DNA of 57,589 nt from Bacteroidota bacterium (GTDB lineage: Bacteria; Bacteroidota; Bacteroidia; Chitinophagales; Chitinophagaceae): NCBI GenBank assembly GCA_018267875.1, contig JAFDXP010000040.1, positions 1 to 57,589 on the forward strand. Reading direction: 5' to 3'. The position numbers and the translations under genes were made by a program. The notes under the pieces are model-generated. The model was not told the origin of the DNA. It made no database searches and was given only the letters and a program-made list of their open reading frames with translations. Of this stretch, positions 36,001-45,124 are shown in pieces. Position 1 is the first letter of the stretch. Each line of letters begins with the position of its first letter.

Positions 36001-37398
36001 TATCAATTCAGCTACAGCTGATCTTCGTATATATTCCGGATTTAGTTCACTGAAAAGTTTCAATTTTGTTGGGGCATCTTTCAAGGCATGTTCCAATTGT
36101 AACGTTGCTTCTTTTGTTTTACCCAATTCCATTAAGGCTGCCGCTTGGATAAATCTAAAATCGGGTTTATCTCCGCAATGTTCACGCGCAACTTCGATTT
36201 GTGTCAATGCTTCATCATAGTAACCAACCAGATATAGCCCTCGAATAAGCGATACCCATGTTGATTTATTTCCGGGTTTTAAACGCACGGCATTCAGATA
36301 GCAAACCAAGGCTTCGTTTGTTACATTTAGTTCCATCAAACAATTGCCAATTGCAACGCAATATGCTGCATTATCCTTGTTGAGGTGCAATGCTACCGAA
36401 TATGATTTAACAGCTTTTTCCCATTGCTGTTCACGAGCATAGGTTTCCCCTATTTTAAAGAATATACTATCGTCTTTGGGGCTCAGTTGAGATGCTTGTC
36501 TATAATAGTGCCGAGCCTTAGTGAAATTTTTCTTCTTTTCCCAACAATATCCTATTGCTTCAAAAATCACATCTTCGCCTTTGGCAATTTCCAAGTGTTT
36601 TTCCAACACTTCAATAGCCTTTTCGTACCACCTTAGCCGCATGTAAGCATCTGCCATGTTTCGATAAGCAAATTCAAAAGTTTCATCAATGACTACACAA
36701 AATTCGTAGGCATCAATAGCTTTCTCATACATTTTCAAACCTTGATAGGCAGCTCCTAAATTGAACCAAGCTAATGAATTATAAGGGTCTTCGTCCGTAA
36801 GAGTGGTATGAATTGCTACACTTTCTTCGTTTCTTTCTGTAAAATCTGCCCAAAAGCAAAGTTTTTGCAATGCTTCATCATTGCGTTTATCAATTTTTAC
36901 TATTCGTTTGAGGGTTTCAAACACCGCATCAAATTCTTCACATTCGTCATATACATCTGAAAGTTCGAGCAGTAAATCAATCAAATCTCGACCTACAAAA
37001 TTTTCAGCCTTTTTCTCTAACAAAGCTGCAGCTTGATCGTATTTGAATTGACTAACTAATATATCAGATCTCAACAATACCGCATCAATATTGTTTTGAT
37101 CATATTGTTCAAGGTCATCTAAAACTTTTAGAGCTTGTCCAAATTTTTGAGATTGTGTTAATATTTCAGCTCTTAATAATAGGACTGAAGCTGAAAATGG
37201 GTAATAGGTTCGGGCAATGTCGCAAGCTAAAAGTGCTTGTTCTTCATTTCCACAATGAAAAAAATGTTCTATTACCTTTTCAAATTCCTCTTCATCCAAC
37301 ATTCCACCCACTTGTCCGCTTTTTACGCTTTCATACCGCTTCAATAGGTATTCGAGGGAATTTTCTTCATCATCAAAAAAATCATCATCATCAAACAT
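35980..37398 (-). CDS. Tetratricopeptide repeat protein
   Basis: A 472-aa soluble protein made of about ten TPR units, for example YNSLAWFNLGAAYQGLKMYE with KAIDAYEFCV and DSIFFKIGETYAREQQWEKA. The N-terminus is acidic (MFDDDDFFDDEEN). No signal peptide or membrane segment is visible, so it probably acts as a cytoplasmic protein-interaction scaffold. The partner is unknown. A TATTTTTG -7 box with ATTG 20 bp upstream is found just before the gene. Confidence 0.88.
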   Translation of the reverse strand: MFDDDDFFDDEENSLEYLLKRYESVKSGQVGGMLDEEEFEKVIEHFFHCGNEEQALLACDIARTYYPFSASVLLLRAEILTQSQKFGQALKVLDDLEQYDQNNIDAVLLRSDILVSQFKYDQAAALLEKKAENFVGRDLIDLLLELSDVYDECEEFDAVFETLKRIVKIDKRNDEALQKLCFWADFTERNEESVAIHTTLTDEDPYNSLAWFNLGAAYQGLKMYEKAIDAYEFCVVIDETFEFAYRNMADAYMRLRWYEKAIEVLEKHLEIAKGEDVIFEAIGYCWEKKKNFTKARHYYRQASQLSPKDDSIFFKIGETYAREQQWEKAVKSYSVALHLNKDNAAYCVAIGNCLMELNVTNEALVCYLNAVRLKPGNKSTWVSLIRGLYLVGYYDEALTQIEVAREHCGDKPDFRFIQAAALMELGKTKEATLQLEHALKDAPTKLKLFSELNPEYIRRSAVAELISKYKKR

Positions 37399-37415
37399 AG
37401 TCCTTCGATTTCAAT

Positions 37416-37446
37416 CAAAAATAATCAAAAAAACACGTACTTACAA
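37416..37446 (-). promoter_or_regulatory. Promoter of the TPR gene
   Basis: On the minus strand, TTG (37444-37446), 20 bp, then TATTTTTG (37416-37423), 17 nt before the ATG. This fits the Bacteroidota sigma-A consensus with one change in the -33 element. Confidence 0.55.
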
Positions 37447-37551
37447 TTGGTTTTTGTTAAGTAGTCGCCAAAATGCACACCCTTTCAACAATTTTGTATT
37501 TCCAGTTGTTTTTTTCCTCCGATTTTCTATTTTGTTTTTCAAACAACTCGG

Positions 37552-39057
37552 TTATGGTACCTGTGTGTTGACAATATTGCTGGGGGAACTTTCATTCCAC
37601 ATCCTATCAAGTGCGGTAATTACATAGCTGCACTTGTTGAATTTATTAGCATCAACATCCAAAAACTCTCTTGAAGTGGTTAATTTAATAATTTTATCAT
37701 TCCTACGAAGATCTATTTGTTCGCCATTTACAAAGCGATAAACGGCAAAGCGAATGATTTCTCCTTTTGGATTGAAACCGGTTAGTTGCTCCCATTTTAA
37801 TAAGGTGCCTTGAGATGATGGAATTGCCTTTACGGTTGGTGCTGCCGGAGCTATGCTATCAATCCATTTCATTATCGGAGGAAAGGCAATAAAACGATCG
37901 AACTGATGAACACTATCGGTTATCGAAGAAGATATTTTATCAAAATTACTGGCACTATATAAAGAGAAGCCTCTATTTTTTGTATTATTTCGTACATCAC
38001 GCAATTGCCACATCAGCTCATTGGCATTGTGCCAAGGGGCACGTGGATTTCCCAACATACGATATACACCTAATCCGTAGTAAACATGCCGATCATAGCT
38101 ATGCATTTCCCACCAAGGCAAAAGCACATCAAAGGCAACTAACCTATGCCCATGTTCCCAATATAATTGGGGAAGACAGTAATCAATCCAACCCTGTTTC
38201 ATCCACAAAATAATATCGGCATAAAGGTCATCATAATTTGTTTGTCCTCCTCGTGTTGGTGAGCCTTCAGGGTCTTTTGTTTGGTTTCGCCACACACCAA
38301 ATGGACTGATACCAAATTTCACATAAGATTTCTCCTTTTTTATAGCTAAAGACAATGAGGATACAAATTGATTGACGTTATTTCGTCGCCAGTCATCGCG
38401 GTTTGTGAAGTTTAGTCCATATCTAATAAATGAAGCACCATCATTAAAATCTATTCCAGCAACTCGATACGGATAAAAATAGTCATCAAGATGAACAGCA
38501 TCTATATCATATCGGCGCACAACATCCAATATTACACTTTGTACATAGCTACGGGCATCCGGGATACCTGGGTTTAAAAGGGCTTTTCCGTCATAATTCA
38601 CGATCCAGTCAGGGTGTGTGCGGGTTACATGATTGGGCGGGTTTGGATTCTTTTTGTTATCTGTTAGTGCTCTGAAGGGATTGAACCAAGCATGAAACTC
38701 CATATTGCGGAGATGTGTTTGTTCAATCATAAAAGCAAGGGGGTCGTAAAATGGAAAGGGGGGTTGACCTTGTTTTCCAGTCAGGTAGCGACTCCAAGGT
38801 TCTAAAGTTGAAGGATAAAAAGCATCTGCTGCGGGTCGGATTTGCACAATCACGGCATTACAGCCCATATATTTCAGTTGATCGAGTCGTTGGATAAATT
38901 CTTGTTGCTGTGAAACAGACGGCAATCCGGGCTTTGAGGGAAAATCAATGTTAGAAACCGTAGCAATCCATGCAGCACGAAATTCTCGTTTAGCCGTGAT
39001 TTGTGCTGAGGCTTGAAAAAATAAAAAAACAAGAGTCAAAAACCAGACACACCTCAT
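37552..39057 (-). CDS. Family 10 glycosyl hydrolase-like (GHL10) secreted protein
   Basis: A 501-aa exported protein with a signal peptide (MRCVWFLTLVFLFFQASAQ). The GHL10/DUF187 domain follows: REFRAAWIATVSNIDFP at the mature start, GCNAVIVQIRPAADAFYPS, HAWFNPFR, AVHLDDYFYPY and SISPFG-like FGISPFGVWRNQ, with ending WIDYCLPQLYWEHG. The fold is a TIM barrel; known members act on glycans. The last 100 residues look like a fibronectin-type domain (PAAPTVKAIPSSQGTLLKWEQ). The substrate is unknown. Confidence 0.88.
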   Translation of the reverse strand: MRCVWFLTLVFLFFQASAQITAKREFRAAWIATVSNIDFPSKPGLPSVSQQQEFIQRLDQLKYMGCNAVIVQIRPAADAFYPSTLEPWSRYLTGKQGQPPFPFYDPLAFMIEQTHLRNMEFHAWFNPFRALTDNKKNPNPPNHVTRTHPDWIVNYDGKALLNPGIPDARSYVQSVILDVVRRYDIDAVHLDDYFYPYRVAGIDFNDGASFIRYGLNFTNRDDWRRNNVNQFVSSLSLAIKKEKSYVKFGISPFGVWRNQTKDPEGSPTRGGQTNYDDLYADIILWMKQGWIDYCLPQLYWEHGHRLVAFDVLLPWWEMHSYDRHVYYGLGVYRMLGNPRAPWHNANELMWQLRDVRNNTKNRGFSLYSASNFDKISSSITDSVHQFDRFIAFPPIMKWIDSIAPAAPTVKAIPSSQGTLLKWEQLTGFNPKGEIIRFAVYRFVNGEQIDLRRNDKIIKLTTSREFLDVDANKFNKCSYVITALDRMWNESSPSNIVNTQVP

Positions 39058-39110
39058 CCTGTAGAATTTTAGAAATAATTGTTGTAGGGATATTCAAATG
39101 TATGAAAGTA

Positions 39111-39146
39111 AGAAAACAAAAAGCAACACTTAGATGGGTGTTGCTT
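39111..39146 (-). terminator. Terminator after the sigma/protease operon
   Basis: A 9-bp perfect stem (aagcaacac / gtgttgctt) with an 8-nt loop, followed on the minus strand by a T-rich run (rc of gaaaacaaaa). It lies 28 bp past the protease stop. Confidence 0.75.
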
Positions 39147-39173
39147 GAAGTTTGATTTTTATGTTTTAAAAGG

Positions 39174-40256
39174 CTATTTTTTATATACTTTCACTGAACA
39201 AGTGTATTGTTCCATACTTTGAATTTGCTGCTCTCTTCCCATTCTTCCCAATTTATTGCTTTGGGGTAATTTTAGGTTGAGATCAGAATTTGAAATTAAT
39301 TTCACAATAGCCTTAGCTCCAACGGCATATGTTGTTCCCTCCGATTCTGATTCTTTACCGGTTACCAAAGCAATGATATTACCGTTGTTATCTGTAACCG
39401 GAGCACCACTTTGTCCGGGGCTAGCAGGCAGTTCAAGTCTATATTGTAAGGAGTCACCCAAGTAGCCGTTTTTAGCACTGATATATCCTTCATTATACAC
39501 AATTTCATCTTGTGGATAGCCCAGTGTAAATACTTTTGACCCTAAGGGCTTTTTGGACGTTGCAAAGCTATATGGCAATTCACCCTTTCCTATTTTAAAG
39601 TTTTTGTCCTCAACTTTTAGAATAGCTACATCAGATTTTTCATCAAAGGTGGACAAAACGGCTTTGTAATAATGACCATCTTTTCGTTGGATGTAAATTG
39701 AGTCTGCACCGGCTACTACGTGATAGTTTGTAACAAAGTATCCATCATTACTCAATGCCACACCGGTTCCGGAATAATTTGCCGGTGTAACGGGTGTAGT
39801 AGCTGTTTCATTTATGTTTTTTATGAGAGCGGATTGAGAACGTTTAATGGTTTCTAATTCGCGGCGTAAAAGACTGTATTGAGACGAACGCTTTTTTTCG
39901 TTGTGTGAAACAATAGAGAAAGTAGAAAGTGTGGTCAGGATGGCAATGCCGGCTGCAATAGCCCCTGTACGTAAATAATGTGTACGAAGCGGAATAGTTC
40001 TTACGCGCCAATTTGATGACTTCGTTTCGCTTTCATGATGTATTTGAACCAACATATTGCGAAACTGTTTTTGTTTCTTACTATGATCTAAAGAAAGCAA
40101 CATACTCACACACTCATTAAAATCGGTAGCAAACTCCGGTTCAGAAGAGAGCCTATTATGCAAATTTGCTAACTCGGAAGCAGAAAGCGTGTTGGCAACA
40201 TAAGCCTCTGCTAAGTCCCAATTATTGAAATCTTGTCCTATCATTTTAATTACCAT
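39174..40256 (-). CDS. Membrane-anchored trypsin-like protease with anti-sigma-like N-terminus
   Basis: A 360-aa protein. Residues 10-75 look like the cytoplasmic sigma-binding part of FecR/anti-sigma proteins (DLAEAYVANTLSASELANLH, then EFATDFNECVSMLLSL). One TM helix lies at about 97-116, then a short coiled coil and a periplasmic chymotrypsin-fold protease of the HtrA/trypsin-2 type: His179 (TNYHVV), Asp209 (KSDVAIL) and Ser283 (PGQSGAPV) complete the triad. No PDZ domain is present. The gene overlaps the ECF sigma gene by 7 nt (ATGGTAA), so the product is the natural candidate for the regulator of that sigma factor. A start at 40244 is also possible. Confidence 0.82.
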   Translation of the reverse strand: MVIKMIGQDFNNWDLAEAYVANTLSASELANLHNRLSSEPEFATDFNECVSMLLSLDHSKKQKQFRNMLVQIHHESETKSSNWRVRTIPLRTHYLRTGAIAAGIAILTTLSTFSIVSHNEKKRSSQYSLLRRELETIKRSQSALIKNINETATTPVTPANYSGTGVALSNDGYFVTNYHVVAGADSIYIQRKDGHYYKAVLSTFDEKSDVAILKVEDKNFKIGKGELPYSFATSKKPLGSKVFTLGYPQDEIVYNEGYISAKNGYLGDSLQYRLELPASPGQSGAPVTDNNGNIIALVTGKESESEGTTYAVGAKAIVKLISNSDLNLKLPQSNKLGRMGREQQIQSMEQYTCSVKVYKK

Positions 40257-40831
40257 TTTGCCTTAGCACCATAAAATATTTTACGAAGCCTGGTTAAGCA
40301 CTTATATTTTTGTGTTTTGGCATTGTCCGGATTGGTATATCCAAATGCCGCAGCTATCTCTTGCATGCTTTTATCATCGTGATAAAAAGCCTTTAATAAA
40401 GAACTACAAGGCTCACCCAACTGTTCCATTGCGTCATTCAGCAATTGATAATGTGTTTCTCGCTCGGTGTGCACATTCAAATCATCTTCATAAGCCCAAT
40501 CTTTTTCATCATCCATTCCTGCATCGGTTGATAAAATATCGGGTGCTTTTTGATCTTTTTGTAGCTTCTTATACCACAAATGCTTACATATAGCAAACAA
40601 GTAAGTGCCGATCTTACAACTCAGCCTAAAATCATCTTTTTGTGCCTTTTCATACAGCACCACCATGGCTTCTTGAAAAATATCTTCCACATCATCTTCA
40701 CCACCACCATGTTGACCAATCCAACTTTTTATAGGGCGAATATGTTGTTTATAGATAGCCTCGGTCGCCTTTCGGTTGCCCTTAGCCAATCCTGCTAACA
40801 ATGACGCTTCAGTATCTATTGGATTGTACAC
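40250..40831 (-). CDS. ECF RNA polymerase sigma factor
   Basis: A 193-aa sigma-70 family member with region 2 (EDIFQEAMVVLYEKAQ, IGTYLFAICKHLWYKK) and region 4 (ALLKAFYHDDKSMQEIAAAFGY with CLTRLRKIF). Regions 1 and 3 are absent, so it belongs to the extracytoplasmic-function group that answers envelope signals. Its stop overlaps the ATG of the downstream membrane protease. It is the first gene of the pair, with nearly 390 bp of non-coding sequence upstream. The regulon is unknown. Confidence 0.9.
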   Translation of the reverse strand: MYNPIDTEASLLAGLAKGNRKATEAIYKQHIRPIKSWIGQHGGGEDDVEDIFQEAMVVLYEKAQKDDFRLSCKIGTYLFAICKHLWYKKLQKDQKAPDILSTDAGMDDEKDWAYEDDLNVHTERETHYQLLNDAMEQLGEPCSSLLKAFYHDDKSMQEIAAAFGYTNPDNAKTQKYKCLTRLRKIFYGAKAKW

Positions 40832-41218
40832 TTATTAATCCTGTTTTGGGAGAAAAGTAACCCGATTTTCTATAACTTTTTAAAAATGGGCTCAAATTGC
40901 AAACTTAATTCTGTTTTAGGAAAAAGATTAGAGCATTTACTTAGGTTCATTAAAAAAACTTTTCGACTACATTCAGGATTTTTAGCCAAAACAACTTGAA
41001 ACCAAATCGGCTAAAAAAACTCCATAGAATGAATAGGTAGGATTAACCTTGCCTCAAGCGAAAAGAAAAAACTCCAAATTTACCTCACATTATATTAATG
41101 ACTTAATATCTGTTACTTACACTTTGTGAATAATTATTTTTAAAAAATTATTCCTATCGCGGGTTACTTTTTTTTCATTCTCGTATAAACAGTAAATAAC
41201 CACTCAAAAAAAATAAAA
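40832..41218. other. Divergent intergenic region upstream of sigma factor and lipoprotein
   Basis: 387 bp of very AT-rich sequence with no ORF of note. It must hold promoters for the ECF sigma gene (minus) and the small lipoprotein (plus), but no full TTTG-N20-TAnnTTTG match was seen on either strand, which would fit an ECF-dependent promoter. No riboswitch-like structure was recognised. Confidence 0.4.
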
Positions 41219-41443
41219 ATGAAATTTGTAAAATTGAGCATCTTCGCGCTTTCAATGGGTCTTTTTGTAGCATCTTGCGGTAACTCTTCTGAAGAAGCTG
41301 CTGCTACAACTGATAGCACTACAACTGCTGCTCCAGCTCCAGAAGCTACACCAGCTCCGGCTCCAGCTCCAGCTCCAGCAACCGCTGATACTGCTGCTGC
41401 TGCTGCTGCAACTCCAGCTGCTGACACTGCTAAGAAGCACTAA
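41219..41443 (+). CDS. Small Ala/Pro-rich lipoprotein
   Basis: A 74-aa protein with a typical lipoprotein signal (KLSIFALSMGLFVASCG, lipid-anchored Cys at residue 20) followed only by a low-complexity Ala/Pro/Thr tail rich in PAPAPA and ending TAKKH. There is no folded domain; similar tails serve as spacers in the periplasm. It has its own strong terminator 20 bp after the stop. Codon repetition (gct, cca) suggests expansion by slippage. Similar short lipoproteins are common and highly expressed in Bacteroidota, but the function is unknown. Confidence 0.8.
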   Translation: MKFVKLSIFALSMGLFVASCGNSSEEAAATTDSTTTAAPAPEATPAPAPAPAPATADTAAAAAATPAADTAKKH

Positions 41444-41462
41444 TCAACAACTAGAATCTTAT

Positions 41463-41494
41463 CAAAACCCGCTCAAGAGCGGGTTTTGTTTTTT
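41463..41494 (+). terminator. Strong bidirectional terminator
   Basis: A perfect 12-bp stem (caaaacccgctc / gagcgggttttg) with a tight central loop and T run, 20 bp after the lipoprotein stop. On the minus strand it also follows the rsmI stop immediately, so it can serve both convergent genes. Confidence 0.9.
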
Positions 41495-42163
41495 CTATAC
41501 TTTTCCGGAAATAATTAGTACAATTTCACCTTTGGGTATCACTTTTTCATAATGTTCCTGTAAAGAGAGCAGGCTACCAGTTCTTGTTTCTTCAAACATT
41601 TTGGTAAGCTCACGACAAACAGCTGCTTCCCGTTCGACACCACAATAAGTAATCAGCTCTGATAAGGTTTTTACTAAGCGATGTGGGGATTCATATAAAA
41701 TAGTAGTACGCTCTTCGGATGCAATTATTTTAAGTGCTGTTTGTCTTCCTTTTTTTACCGGCAGAAACCCCTCAAACACAAAACGATTTGATGGTATGCC
41801 CGATTGAACAAGTGCGGGTACAAAGGCCGTGGCACCGGGCAAACACTCAACCGGAATTTCCTCTCTCATACATTCACGAACCAACAAAAATCCAGGATCT
41901 GAAATACCGGGTGTTCCTGCATCGGTCAAAAGAGCATAGGATTTGCCACTGTGAAGCTGAGCGATGAGATGTGGAAGAATTTTATGCTCGTTATGCTGAT
42001 GGTAGGGTGTCAGCGACTTTTGAATTTGATAGTGTTTTAACAAAAATCCACTGGTACGGGTATCTTCACAAAGAATTCCATCTACCGATTTCAATACTTC
42101 CACCGCTCGATAGGTAATGTCCCCAAGATTGCCAATAGGTGACGGAATTAAATAGAGTCGCAT
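41495..42163 (-). CDS. rsmI: 16S rRNA (cytidine(1402)-2'-O)-methyltransferase
   Basis: A 222-aa SAM-dependent methyltransferase that modifies C1402 of 16S rRNA in the decoding centre. It shows IPSPIGNLGDITYRA, GILCEDTRTSGFLLKHY, ALLTDAGTPGISDPGFLLVR and FVFEGFLPVKKGRQ, in family order. The length is shorter than E. coli RsmI (286 aa), ending soon after the IISGKV strand, as in many Bacteroidota. It is 9 bp from purS upstream and may be in the same operon. Confidence 0.94.
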   Translation of the reverse strand: MRLYLIPSPIGNLGDITYRAVEVLKSVDGILCEDTRTSGFLLKHYQIQKSLTPYHQHNEHKILPHLIAQLHSGKSYALLTDAGTPGISDPGFLLVRECMREEIPVECLPGATAFVPALVQSGIPSNRFVFEGFLPVKKGRQTALKIIASEERTTILYESPHRLVKTLSELITYCGVEREAAVCRELTKMFEETRTGSLLSLQEHYEKVIPKGEIVLIISGKV

Positions 42164-42172
42164 AGGTAAAAA

Positions 42173-42424
42173 CTATCCTTCAACTATGGTGAAATCATAT
42201 CCCTCCATCACCTGATTAACTAATAGTTTTTTACAAGCTTCATTTGCCATTTTTTCTGCATTTTGCTTATCAGAGGCTTCTACTTTTAGTGTTATATGCT
42301 TTCCTACACGAACATCTTGCACTTCGGTAAGTCCGAGGTTGTGAAGACTGCTATTTACTGCTTTTCCTTGTGGGTCAAGCAATTCTTTAAGTGGCATAAT
42401 GTTGATGTGTGCAGTGAATGTCAT
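42173..42424 (-). CDS. purS: Phosphoribosylformylglycinamidine synthase subunit PurS
   Basis: An 83-aa protein with the PurS pattern: LKELLDPQGKAVNSSLHNLG, then VGKHITLKVEA and a C-terminal LLVNQVMEGYDFTIVEG. PurS bridges PurL and PurQ in the fourth step of purine synthesis, used by organisms with the small PurL. PurQ and PurL are not in this window. It overlaps the pssA stop by 4 nt, an unrelated partner. Confidence 0.9.
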   Translation of the reverse strand: MTFTAHINIMPLKELLDPQGKAVNSSLHNLGLTEVQDVRVGKHITLKVEASDKQNAEKMANEACKKLLVNQVMEGYDFTIVEG

Positions 42425-43194
42425 TTCTTATCAATATTTGGATGGTAAACAAAAGATAGTAAAATATAAAGAATAATAGCTAAAGCAAGCGCAGCAGATT
42501 TTATCAAAGGGAAAAGCCCCACTGCTGCCACGATAATGATTAATTGTGGCCAAATGCTTTTAATATTAAAAGTAGATGGTAAGAATTTAAAGAATTTAAT
42601 TTTTGAAACCATCAGCCAAGAAAGAAAAGCAATCAGGACATACAATAACCAAGTATGATAGAGTATAGAGCCAATTCCCATGGGATTTTGCCATTGAATG
42701 AGTGGTAGAGTAGCTACAAAAATACCAACTGCGGGTACGGGTAATCCTGAAAATAATGAATTCGGTTGAGAGGTAGAAATATTAAATCGAGCTAATCGAA
42801 GGGCAGCAAAACAGGCAACTAAAAATGCAGGACTCATGAGCCATAAACTCACATCCATAGCTTCCGGCAATACAATATAACTATACCACAAGAGCTTAAA
42901 TAAAATCATGGACGGGGCAACACCAAAAGAAACCAAATCAGCAAGGCGATCTAACTCTGTACCGATAGGTGAAAAAATATGAAGCGCACGTGCTGCAAAA
43001 CCATCTAACATATCGAAAACAGCCGCTAATAGAATAAAAACACTTCCCCAATAGGGTTGTTCAATTGCCGGCACTTCAATATACTCATTAAAGCTAAAGT
43101 TAGTTGTAAAATTTTGTGCACCGAGAATGTAACTGATGGCTATACATCCACAAAAAAGATTAGCCAGCGTCAGCAGATTGGGAAGATGCCTCAT
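42421..43194 (-). CDS. pssA: CDP-diacylglycerol-serine O-phosphatidyltransferase
   Basis: A 257-aa inner-membrane enzyme that makes phosphatidylserine, precursor of phosphatidylethanolamine. The CDP-alcohol phosphatidyltransferase motif D-x2-DG-x2-AR-x8-G-x3-D-x3-D is intact in FDMLDGFAARALHIFSPIG followed by TELDRLAD. About seven membrane helices surround it. The ATG at 43194 lies 7 nt after a TACTTTTG -7 box, and the gene is first in the pssA-purS-rsmI run. Confidence 0.93.
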   Translation of the reverse strand: MRHLPNLLTLANLFCGCIAISYILGAQNFTTNFSFNEYIEVPAIEQPYWGSVFILLAAVFDMLDGFAARALHIFSPIGTELDRLADLVSFGVAPSMILFKLLWYSYIVLPEAMDVSLWLMSPAFLVACFAALRLARFNISTSQPNSLFSGLPVPAVGIFVATLPLIQWQNPMGIGSILYHTWLLYVLIAFLSWLMVSKIKFFKFLPSTFNIKSIWPQLIIIVAAVGLFPLIKSAALALAIILYILLSFVYHPNIDKK

Positions 43195-43201
43195 AAGTGT
43201 T

Positions 43202-43209
43202 CAAAAGTA
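43202..43209 (-). promoter_or_regulatory. -7 box TACTTTTG for pssA
   Basis: An exact TAnnTTTG match 7 nt from the pssA ATG, predicting a leaderless or nearly leaderless transcript. Confidence 0.5.
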
Positions 43210-43257
43210 GGAAATAATCGTTCAAGGAAGGTCTTGGATTTTCAACATTTCACTCAT

Positions 43258-44016
43258 TTATATTTTAGGTAAACGATAACTCAAACCCATATTTACATAC
43301 ATGTTTTTCAAAGGAATATCTACACCTGTAAAGGATGTAGGAAATAAACGGCACAAACCCCATTGCCATTGAACGGAAACAGACCATTTACTGCCTAAAC
43401 TTTTTTCAATTCCTGCATGTAAACCGTAATCAAAACGTCTAATTTTATTAGAAAAATCAAACTCGGCATAATCCACTGATACCTTTTCTCCAAGTGGGCC
43501 GCCATTTCTGATATATCCATTCGACACATGCCCTTCAAACTTAGGTCGAAGTAAGAAAGCAAAATATCCACCTAATTGAAAAGACCATTTTTTACCCGGT
43601 GTCCATTGTGCATAAAGGGGTAAGGTCAAATAAACATTTCGAACAGTAGTTGTATTCGTGCCGGTAAAGCTGCCTTCAAATCCTGATGCTGCTCCGTTAT
43701 TTCCTTGAATCATGGTGTGGAAATAGGCTACACTATCTTTTACCCACATTCCTTTATAGTCTAATTTTAGTCCTGTGCCAATCCACCAATGCGGCTTGGC
43801 TGCAAACAAAGCTGAATAACCAATAGACGGGCAAAGCAAGGGATTATACGCATCTATTCTGCGAATAGTATTGGGCAAAGATGTTGGCGTGATAGCACCC
43901 AGATTTAAACCGATAGAAACCCTATGAATGGAGCCATCATCTTGTTTTTGATCTTGAGCATTTATAGAATCGACAACAAAAAATAAAAAAGCGGTAAGTA
44001 GAAATATTTTGTTCAT
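43258..44016 (-). CDS. Outer-membrane beta-barrel protein (PorT-like)
   Basis: A 252-aa exported protein. The signal peptide is MNKIFLLTAFLFFVVDSINAQ; the rest alternates amphipathic strands, such as SIGLNLGAITPTS, IGTGLKLDYKGM, YLTLPLYAQWTPGKKWSFQL and MYVNMGLSYRL, ending in an aromatic-rich last strand, as in the outer membrane beta-barrel/PorT families. It is 3 bp after the PCMD lipoprotein gene, so the two are co-expressed. Cargo or ligand unknown. Confidence 0.8.
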   Translation of the reverse strand: MNKIFLLTAFLFFVVDSINAQDQKQDDGSIHRVSIGLNLGAITPTSLPNTIRRIDAYNPLLCPSIGYSALFAAKPHWWIGTGLKLDYKGMWVKDSVAYFHTMIQGNNGAASGFEGSFTGTNTTTVRNVYLTLPLYAQWTPGKKWSFQLGGYFAFLLRPKFEGHVSNGYIRNGGPLGEKVSVDYAEFDFSNKIRRFDYGLHAGIEKSLGSKWSVSVQWQWGLCRLFPTSFTGVDIPLKNMYVNMGLSYRLPKI

Positions 44017-44019
44017 GGT

Positions 44020-45069
44020 TTATTGCATAATAATTCTAAGACTATCCACTACAAGGCGGCTTCCAATGGCTCCACGATAGGCGGCTCCTTCTGCACTGGA
44101 AGAAGCCACGATAGCCAGCATAAGCTGATTGCCTGGCAATGCTCCTGCTGTATAATCAAATGGAATATCGAATCGTGTAAAATCACCCTTAGCAGACTGA
44201 TCTGGCAATACGGCACGAGCAACTATGGTGTTAGATGTTTGAATATTGCTACCATTTAATCGTTGCGGGCCATTGAACAGAATGGCATACACGGCACAAC
44301 GATCAGTCATAGAATTAACCGTGTTTCCATCACTATCTTGAAACAAAGGTCCGGGCGCATATTTGTAGTAACCCGTAAAGCGAATCGGATGACCAACAAT
44401 AGGTTGCCCAAACTCTGTTGCTGCCGGCGGATTGGTCATGGCAGAGCTTGAATTGAAATTTCCTAAAAAAAGAGAGCCGGGAAATATTTTGATGCCAATC
44501 ATTTTAGAAACATCATTTCCGGGAAGCGTAACAATCTCTGCGGCTTTTGTTCCTAAGTAACCATCCGTTGTAGAGCGCATGGGATAAGCATCCGGACGCT
44601 TATCAACACCTGTAATAGCAATGCCGGGATTGCCGGAACTCCATACTTGGGACCCATCATCTCCATAAGGAAATTCATACTTATTAGGGTCATTCAATCC
44701 CCACCATTCAAAGTTGAAAGTCCACGATCCTACCATCACAACAACTACATCATAGCTTTTTCGATTGATGCCTGATTGAGATGTAACCGTGTAGGAAATG
44801 GGCAAACCAAACTTGAGTGAATCGCCAGATGCTGGTGAAATAGTGGCTCCGTTTGAAACTACAATTTTAGGAACTATACCATTTTTGTATGCTTCCGGTT
44901 GTAGATAAAGAAGAATTTTTCTATTCGCTTGATCTATAACTACATCACCGGTTAGGAAGGTTTTATCTATAGTGAAGGTTTCAATATCAGCTTCCGGATT
45001 GAGGGGTGCTTTTTTAATACAGCTTGTCAACGAACAAACAAGAGATATAACGAGTATAAATTGCTTCAT
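44020..45069 (-). CDS. PCMD-domain lipoprotein
   Basis: A 349-aa surface or periplasmic lipoprotein with signal MKQFILVISLVCSLTSC (lipid-anchored Cys17). An N-terminal Ig-like domain (FTIDKTFLTGDVVIDQANRK) of the DUF5018/IPT kind precedes the PCMD (putative carbohydrate metabolism) domain: SWTFNFEWWGLNDPN, VWSSGNPGIAITG, and C-terminal YRGAIGSRLVVDSLRIIM. These are common in glycan-foraging loci but no SusCD pair is present. It is followed after 3 bp by a beta-barrel gene. Confidence 0.8.
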   Translation of the reverse strand: MKQFILVISLVCSLTSCIKKAPLNPEADIETFTIDKTFLTGDVVIDQANRKILLYLQPEAYKNGIVPKIVVSNGATISPASGDSLKFGLPISYTVTSQSGINRKSYDVVVVMVGSWTFNFEWWGLNDPNKYEFPYGDDGSQVWSSGNPGIAITGVDKRPDAYPMRSTTDGYLGTKAAEIVTLPGNDVSKMIGIKIFPGSLFLGNFNSSSAMTNPPAATEFGQPIVGHPIRFTGYYKYAPGPLFQDSDGNTVNSMTDRCAVYAILFNGPQRLNGSNIQTSNTIVARAVLPDQSAKGDFTRFDIPFDYTAGALPGNQLMLAIVASSSAEGAAYRGAIGSRLVVDSLRIIMQ

Positions 45070-45124
45070 TTCTTATCAAACTTATTTTAGCAAAGTGGGT
45101 GCAAAAATTAGCTTAGGGTTGCAA

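Noticed and set aside
41164-41440. Minus-strand Ala/Gly- and Ser-rich ORFs over the small lipoprotein
   Set aside because: Artefacts of the low-complexity gct/cca codon runs on the plus strand.
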